The notes under the pieces are model-generated. The model worked only from the letters and a program-made list of their open reading frames with translations. It searched no databases and had not been told where the DNA came from. Shown here in pieces: positions 5,087 through 8,745 of a stretch of DNA of 8,745 nucleotides. Source of the stretch: Candidatus Woesearchaeota archaeon (GTDB lineage: Archaea > Nanobdellota > Nanobdellia > Woesearchaeales > UBA11576). The position numbers were made by a program, and so were the translations under genes. Numbering within the stretch: the first letter of the stretch is position 1; each line of letters starts with the position of its first letter. The stretch is from assembly GCA_019322385.1 (NCBI GenBank), contig JAHWIS010000016.1, positions 1 to 8,745 on the forward strand. Direction: 5' to 3'.

Positions 5087-5587
5087 TCAGGCAATCTCTT
5101 TCTGCAATGCCTTGATCTCCTGCTGAAGCTGTTTTATCTTCTCTTCATTCGACTCCTGCTGCATTATCGATGCGCATTCAGGACACTTGAACTCAAAGCC
5201 AACAGCCCGCTCAAAGTCAAGCCTCATACAAGAATTAGGACAGACAAAGAAGCTGCTATCTTTCTCTCTTGCTAACCTATCCTGCAGCCTTTCCAGGCGC
5301 TCTTTTTTCAGGCTCATCGCAAGATACTTTATCTGCTTGAGCTTGAATGTCCAATAGTAGATATACCATCCCTTTTTCTTGTCCTTACGCCTTATGAATG
5401 AGACAAGGTTTGCGTGATAGAGCCTATATAGCATATTCCTAGTGACATTGACCTCTAGCTTGAGGGTCTCTGCCAGCTTGAACTCAGAGACATTCTTCTT
5501 GTTCTTGAGTTGCTTGACCAAAGGCAGAACATCCTCACCAGCAACAGCTGAGACCACATCCTCAACAAGTTTGTTCGATAGCTTCAT
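5087..5587 (-). CDS. tfe: Transcription initiation factor E alpha (TFE)
   Basis: TFE joins the archaeal pre-initiation complex, helps open the promoter DNA and stabilises the bubble; it is homologous to the N-terminal part of eukaryotic TFIIE alpha. The 166-residue length is typical. Residues about 1-85 form the extended winged helix (VSEFKLAETLKLEVNVTRNMLYRLYHANLVSFIR, in three helices, then a basic wing and YYWTF). A long helix follows (86-110), then a zinc ribbon with C116-x3-C120 and C135-x2-C138, and a C-terminal coiled-coil helix. The first Cys pair is spaced CPNSC instead of the common CxxC. The gene is divergent from eL34 (122-base gap) and convergent with the nuclease. A possible TATA on the minus strand lies near 5638-5645; no good Shine-Dalgarno is seen before the ATG. 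Identification is secure. Confidence 0.93.
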   Translation of the reverse strand: MKLSNKLVEDVVSAVAGEDVLPLVKQLKNKKNVSEFKLAETLKLEVNVTRNMLYRLYHANLVSFIRRKDKKKGWYIYYWTFKLKQIKYLAMSLKKERLERLQDRLAREKDSSFFVCPNSCMRLDFERAVGFEFKCPECASIMQQESNEEKIKQLQQEIKALQKEIA

Positions 5588-5662
5588 TTTTGCGTAAAAT
5601 ACACGATTTTCAGAGTATTATTAACAGATAGTACTATTTAAAAAACTTTTGTTTTTATATAT

Positions 5663-5678
5663 GCAAAACCTTTATAAG
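5663..5678 (+). promoter_or_regulatory. eL34 promoter, nearly leaderless
   Basis: A BRE-like GCAAAACC (5663-5670) is followed by TTTATAAG (5671-5678). The predicted RNA start near 5700 leaves only about ten bases before the ATG at 5710, so the mRNA is leaderless or almost so. A second TATA-like TTTTTATATAT sits just upstream (5652-5662), and the TFE gene is transcribed the other way from the same 122-base gap. Confidence 0.6.
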
Positions 5679-5709
5679 GAAGCCATATTCCCTGCAGAGA
5701 GTGATTTAA

Positions 5710-5976
5710 ATGGTAAAACCAGGCCACAGGTCAAGATCATTAAGAAGGGTGTTCAGGAGGACGCCAGGGAGCAGAACTGTGCTGCAGTTCAGGAAAAGAA
5801 AGCCTTCAAAGGCTAAATGCAGCAAATGCGGCAAGCTACTGCCAGGTGTGCCAAGGGAACGGCCTTACAAGATGGCCAAAATGCCTAAGACAAAGAAAAG
5901 GCCTGAAAGACCATATGGCGGAGCACTATGTTCAGCCTGTACGCGGCTCAAGATGGTGGCTGAGGCTAGGAAATAA
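5710..5976 (+). CDS. rpl34e: 50S ribosomal protein L34e (eL34)
   Basis: This is a structural protein of the large ribosomal subunit in archaea and eukaryotes. It has 88 residues, the usual archaeal length, and is strongly basic. The N-terminal RSRSLRRVFRRTPG, the C37-x2-C40 and C74-x2-C77 zinc-binding pairs, and the central PRERPYKMAKMPKTKKRPERPYGG are all hallmarks. In many euryarchaea it is followed by cytidylate kinase, eL14 and cbf5; here eL14 comes next after 170 non-coding bases. Two inverted repeats follow the gene. No anomaly in the protein. Confidence 0.96.
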   Translation: MVKPGHRSRSLRRVFRRTPGSRTVLQFRKRKPSKAKCSKCGKLLPGVPRERPYKMAKMPKTKKRPERPYGGALCSACTRLKMVAEARK

Positions 5977-5990
5977 TTGTTTTCATGCAC

Positions 5991-6040
5991 AAAAATTTCA
6001 TCCGAAATTTTTGGCATCCTAAAAATCGCAAGCGATTTTT
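5991..6040. terminator. Two tandem A/T-flanked hairpins after eL34
   Basis: AAAAATTTC-ATCC-GAAATTTTT (5991-6012) has perfect 9-bp arms and a 4-base loop. AAAAATCGC-AA-GCGATTTTT (6021-6040) has perfect 9-bp arms around two bases; in RNA it would be an 8-bp stem with a CAAG loop. Both begin with A5 and end with T5, so each can act as a terminator in either direction. They most likely end the eL34 transcript, or reduce read-through into eL14. Repeats are seen directly; function is inferred. Confidence 0.6.
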
Positions 6041-6133
6041 ATGATAATCTCTTTTAATAGCAAGTGAAGCAGCAATGGCGACACTGCTGCGGATAAAATT
6101 ACAAAGAGAATGCAGCTATGTTCTGTATTTCTC

Positions 6134-6138
6134 GGAGG
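6134..6138 (+). promoter_or_regulatory. Ribosome binding site fixing the eL14 start
   Basis: GGAGG lies eight bases before the ATG at 6147, which begins MMEVGRLCVKIAGR, the normal eL14 N-terminus. An in-frame ATG at 6075 would add 24 residues unlike the family and has no such signal. The true start is therefore 6147 (or 6150). Confidence 0.75.
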
Positions 6139-6146
6139 GACTTAAA

Positions 6147-6581
6147 ATGATGGAAGTTGGAAGGCTCTGCGTCAAGATCGCTGGCAGGGATGCAGGAAAG
6201 AAATGTGTGATTGTTGATACTGTTGATGACAAGTTCGTGATGGTGGATGGAGAGACAAGGCGGAGGAAATGCAATGTCAAGCATCTTGAGCCATTGAAAG
6301 AAGCGATCAAGATCAGCAAGGGCGCAGACCATAATGCTGTTGCGGCAGAGTTCAAGAAGATGGGGATAGAACTCAAGGAGACAAAGCCGCGCAAGGCAAA
6401 GCCAAGGCAGAAACAGATAAGGGCTGCTGAAAGAAAGAAGATGAAGCCAAAGGAAGAGGCCAAAGAGAAAAAGCCTGCAGAAAAGAAAGAGGCTAAAGAG
6501 AAGAAAGAGACTGAGAAGACAGAAGAGAAAGCAGAACCTGAAGAGACAAAACTTGAGAAGGTCGCTGGCGAAGAAAAATAA
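6147..6581 (+). CDS. rpl14e: 50S ribosomal protein L14e (eL14) with charged C-terminal extension
   Basis: This large-subunit ribosomal protein has an SH3-like KOW barrel. Residues 1-50 match the family: MEVGRLCVKIAGRDAGKKCVIVD, in pieces, then FVMVDGETRRRKCNVKHLEPL, followed by a short helix. Known archaeal eL14 proteins end at about 80-100 residues; this one is 144, because about 60 residues of Lys, Glu and Ala repeats (from about 85) follow. The tail is low complexity and probably disordered, and could extend along the ribosome surface or bind rRNA. The preceding gap holds two hairpins, an ill-defined promoter (TTTTAATA, 6052-6059) and a 6-bp hairpin (GCAGCA/TGCTGC, 6069-6090) in the leader. 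A long T-rich tract follows. Core identification is secure; the tail function is unknown. Confidence 0.92.
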   Translation: MMEVGRLCVKIAGRDAGKKCVIVDTVDDKFVMVDGETRRRKCNVKHLEPLKEAIKISKGADHNAVAAEFKKMGIELKETKPRKAKPRQKQIRAAERKKMKPKEEAKEKKPAEKKEAKEKKETEKTEEKAEPEETKLEKVAGEEK

Positions 6582-6588
6582 TTGTTCC

Positions 6589-6617
6589 TTTTTTCTATTT
6601 CTTTTTTTATTTTTTCT
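6589..6617 (+). terminator. T-rich terminator of eL14 between convergent genes
   Basis: Almost every base here is T, in runs of six to seven broken by C or A. This fits oligo-T termination for the plus strand. The convergent minus-strand gene ends at 6618 and finds only A runs here, so its own terminator must lie inside the eL14 coding region or further left. Confidence 0.6.
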
Positions 6618-7466
6618 TTATGAGAATGTCATATATTCCTTGAACGTTCCTATAGTGATATCATAGTCATCGAAAAGCGTGAGCCTGAAATCCTTCTCAG
6701 AATAGATGTCTGCGTACGACACATGGATAGGTATTATCTCTGAAACAGTGTCGCCAGGCTTCATGTTCTTGAATGACTCGGGGAGAAATATCTCGTCGTC
6801 CCACCAGATAGAACCTTTACCCTTGTTGTTCAGTTTGATCTTTATCTGGGTGGGGTTTATTATCGTACACGGCTCGTCATTGGTCACAGTGAGCTTGAGA
6901 GAGGAGAGGCTAGCCCAGTTCTCACCACGGACTTCCTTGTTGAAGTTAGTCACTTCAAGGGTGACGTGCTTATAATTGTAATCAAAACCTGCCGTGCTAA
7001 GCTTGCAGTCATTTTCTTCTTCATTCTGTTCTTCCTCTTCTTCAGTTTCTTCTTCCTCAGACTCATTGTCAGAAAGATTGACCACATCAGGATCTATATC
7101 GATAATCTGCTCTTGATCATCTTCTGGTTCCTCTTCTTCAGTCTCTTTTTCCTCAACCTCTGTCTCTTTCACAACCTGGGTTGTAGCACCAGAAAGATGA
7201 GCAGTGTCTGCGGAATCAGATGCTGGGTTGTCAGTGCTCACAGACATTCTGCCAAGAACAAAGACAAATGCAAGAACCAAGACAAAAGAAAGTGTTATGC
7301 TGCTGTATTTCACAAGCGAGCGGACAGAGATTGTCCTATCAAGAAAATCACCAATACCAGCGGGGCGCCTATATGAATAACGCTTCCTCCTAGAAGACCT
7401 TCTGGAGTTCCTCTTCAGCTGGATACTCCTAGATTTAGTCTTTGACTTTGCCTTCCTCTTAACCAT
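6618..7466 (-). CDS. Bitopic membrane protein with basic head, acidic linker and beta-rich outer domain
   Basis: I recognise no named family. The 282-residue protein starts with a very basic Lys/Arg/Ser-rich segment (1-36), then one membrane helix (about 54-72, SSITLSFVLVLAFVFVLG). A flexible Ser/Thr/Asp stretch and an extreme acidic linker (98-152, mostly Glu) follow, then a folded C-terminal domain (154-282). This last part alternates hydrophobic and polar residues, has two Cys (154 and 200) that could form a disulfide, and resembles Ig-like or FxLYD/DUF4352-type secreted beta domains (VTLEVTN, LKLTVTNDEPC, MKPGDTVSEIIPIHV). The positive-inside rule puts the head in the cytoplasm and the beta domain outside. 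The ATG follows a GGGGTAA about ten bases upstream. It starts 52 bases after pheT and is probably transcribed with it. The acidic linker is encoded by GAA/GAG repeats (7011-7175). Confidence 0.8.
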   Translation of the reverse strand: MVKRKAKSKTKSRSIQLKRNSRRSSRRKRYSYRRPAGIGDFLDRTISVRSLVKYSSITLSFVLVLAFVFVLGRMSVSTDNPASDSADTAHLSGATTQVVKETEVEEKETEEEEPEDDQEQIIDIDPDVVNLSDNESEEEETEEEEEQNEEENDCKLSTAGFDYNYKHVTLEVTNFNKEVRGENWASLSSLKLTVTNDEPCTIINPTQIKIKLNNKGKGSIWWDDEIFLPESFKNMKPGDTVSEIIPIHVSYADIYSEKDFRLTLFDDYDITIGTFKEYMTFS

Positions 7467-7518
7467 GTCTAACTTTACCCCAACAGCTAGACAAGAAGTT
7501 CATCAACCTTTTAAAACT

Positions 7519-8745
7519 TTATGGTTGGCTTTTTAAAGCCTTAAAAACCTCTGTAATGTTGAGTTCAAAGCATGCTACAGGCATCTCAAGATCCCATTCT
7601 GACAATATCTGTGGATGGAGTTCCCCTATGTATGCAACGCTTTCTTCAGCTACAGAAATGCGAGCTACCCTTCCAGGGATGAAAGAAGGATGCTCTGCCT
7701 CTTTTGAATCATATTCAATACCTAATGCAGACATCAGGCAGTCAAAGACCTGTTTTATCCTTGTGAAATCAGCATCAGGACCGCAAAGCGCGACTGCAAG
7801 GCGTGAGAATTCACTGACCCCTGTCTCAAGCTCTGCATCCAGTTTGAAGCAGGTGCCTGTCTCAAATATGTTCTGTGGATATTCAGTGCTCTTGTTATCC
7901 TTCAATACCTTCATGAGACAGGGAATCATCCATGCGCGAAGCACATTATACTCGATATTGACGGCGCTCTCAAGCTCAACAAGAGGGATATCTATGCCCA
8001 TCTTGATGTTCTGGTCATCAGCATTGGTCAGGTTGTATGTATTTGTCTCTAGCAGGCCAAGGCCAATAAGTATCTCAGAAACCTTTCTCTTGAGAATCTC
8101 TATCTCTGCCTCTTCACCTATCGTCGCAACATTAGGTATGTCCGGCTCGAACTTGTCATAGCCATAAGCGATCGAGACATCCTCAGCAAGGTCCACCATG
8201 TGCAAGATATCTGCACGGTAAGCAGGGACTAATACAAAGCCAGAATCAAAGCCATGGCCCATCATGGAAAGAAGATCGGCCATCTGGTCCTCTGATATGT
8301 TCAGGCCGAGCCATTTGTTGATGAATGGAACATCAAGCTTTATCTTTCTCGGCTCAAGGTCTGGAGTTGTCTTTTTTCCGTCAGGGTATTCGAGGTCCAT
8401 GGAGTAGAGTTCTCCGCCCATGTCAGCCAAGGCAGTCACGATTATGTTAAGGCAGATATTGCAGGTGTTGAAATCAAAGCCAGAACATTCGATGAAAACC
8501 TCTTTTGTTTCCTCTGTAATCTTTCCTGTCATATGGGAATTGATTATAGGAGGCATTGAAAGGATATTGTTGTCTGCATCTGCAAAGAATGGAAACTTTT
8601 CTTTTCCCTCAAGAAGATGGCCATATTCCCTGCCTGCAGGGTGCTTGGATAGAATCTGCAATGCAGTTATCTCTTCTGGGAACTCCAATGGCCTGAATTT
8701 GATATTGTTAGGGTCGTCTGCAAAATACTTTATAGGGAGCTTGAT
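7519..8745 (-). CDS. pheT: Phenylalanyl-tRNA synthetase beta subunit (partial, N-terminus beyond window)
   Basis: PheRS is an alpha2-beta2 enzyme that charges tRNA-Phe; PheT supplies structural and editing parts. The frame is open to the right edge, so 408 residues are visible of about 550 expected. Visible parts in order: the end of the B3/B4 editing domain (PPIINSHMTGKITEETKEVFIECSGFD in two pieces), the B5 domain (about 132-202 of the visible part) with its VPAYRADILHMVDLAEDVSI signature whose Asp/Glu residues bind magnesium in known structures, and the catalytic-like core ending GELHPQILSEWDLEMPVACFEL. No C-terminal anticodon-binding domain follows, as is normal for archaeal PheT. The TTG at 8688 is not the true start, because homologous sequence continues upstream of it. 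pheS may lie further right, but that cannot be seen. The membrane protein gene follows 52 bases later on the same strand. Confidence 0.96.
   Translation of the reverse strand: MKLPIKYFADDPNNIKFRPLEFPEEITALQILSKHPAGREYGHLLEGKEKFPFFADADNNILSMPPIINSHMTGKITEETKEVFIECSGFDFNTCNICLNIIVTALADMGGELYSMDLEYPDGKKTTPDLEPRKIKLDVPFINKWLGLNISEDQMADLLSMMGHGFDSGFVLVPAYRADILHMVDLAEDVSIAYGYDKFEPDIPNVATIGEEAEIEILKRKVSEILIGLGLLETNTYNLTNADDQNIKMGIDIPLVELESAVNIEYNVLRAWMIPCLMKVLKDNKSTEYPQNIFETGTCFKLDAELETGVSEFSRLAVALCGPDADFTRIKQVFDCLMSALGIEYDSKEAEHPSFIPGRVARISVAEESVAYIGELHPQILSEWDLEMPVACFELNITEVFKALKSQP

Noticed and set aside
6075..6146. 24-residue N-terminal extension of eL14 from the upstream ATG
   Set aside because: It is unlike the family, lacks a Shine-Dalgarno sequence, and a good GGAGG stands just before the ATG at 6147.
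6966..7376. Plus-strand open frame with a Phe/Leu-rich, membrane-like translation
   Set aside because: It is the reverse complement of the GAA/GAG repeats coding the acidic linker of the minus-strand membrane protein, which produces false hydrophobic runs.
7556..8161. 201-codon open frame on the plus strand opposite pheT
   Set aside because: The Ser-rich translation matches nothing and the opposite strand encodes conserved PheT domains throughout.
8632..8688. TTG at 8688 as the start of pheT
   Set aside because: The frame stays open for 19 more codons to the window edge, and the visible protein begins inside the editing region, so the true start must lie beyond the right end.

Overview
The window reads as a piece of an archaeal chromosome. 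It carries archaeal information-processing genes (MCM helicase, TATA-binding protein, TFE, ribosomal proteins eL34 and eL14, the archaeal-type PheRS beta chain). Its promoters have BRE plus TATA boxes, some RNAs look nearly leaderless, and many genes end in oligo-T tracts. Compact gene packing, loss of the usual eL34-cmk-eL14-cbf5 arrangement, and low-complexity Lys/Glu tails make me suspect a DPANN lineage such as Woesearchaeota or a relative. That assignment is inference; no rRNA gene is present to test it.

Layout. 1-2049 (minus strand): the TBP gene, a hairpin terminator, then the first 451 codons of MCM, which runs off the left edge. 2050-2299: a divergent control region with several TATA-like boxes. 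2300-2934 (plus): a DUF192 protein overlapping an acylphosphatase. 2935-3218: a 284-base gap with a strong promoter, near-repeats and A+T palindromes. 3219-4031 (plus): a TrmB-family regulator. 4141-5085 (plus): a small lysine-tailed membrane protein and a stand-alone RecB-like PD-(D/E)XK nuclease. 5087-5587 (minus): TFE alpha, tail to tail with the nuclease and one base away. 5710-6581 (plus): eL34 and eL14, separated by two short perfect inverted repeats. 6618-8745 (minus): pheT, whose 5' end lies beyond the right edge, followed by a bitopic membrane protein.

How the genes fit together. TBP and TFE are two of the basal factors that recruit and help open RNA polymerase at promoters; MCM unwinds DNA for replication; eL34, eL14 and PheT belong to translation. 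The accessory genes are the TrmB-like regulator, the orphan nuclease and two membrane proteins with basic cytoplasmic ends. I see no tRNA or rRNA gene, CRISPR array, insertion sequence or prophage. I do not see a clear new multi-gene system. The best leads are at the DNA level: a motif shared by the MCM promoter and the region before the TrmB-like gene, repeated TATA boxes before the TBP gene, and a seven-residue insertion in the C-terminal half of TBP.
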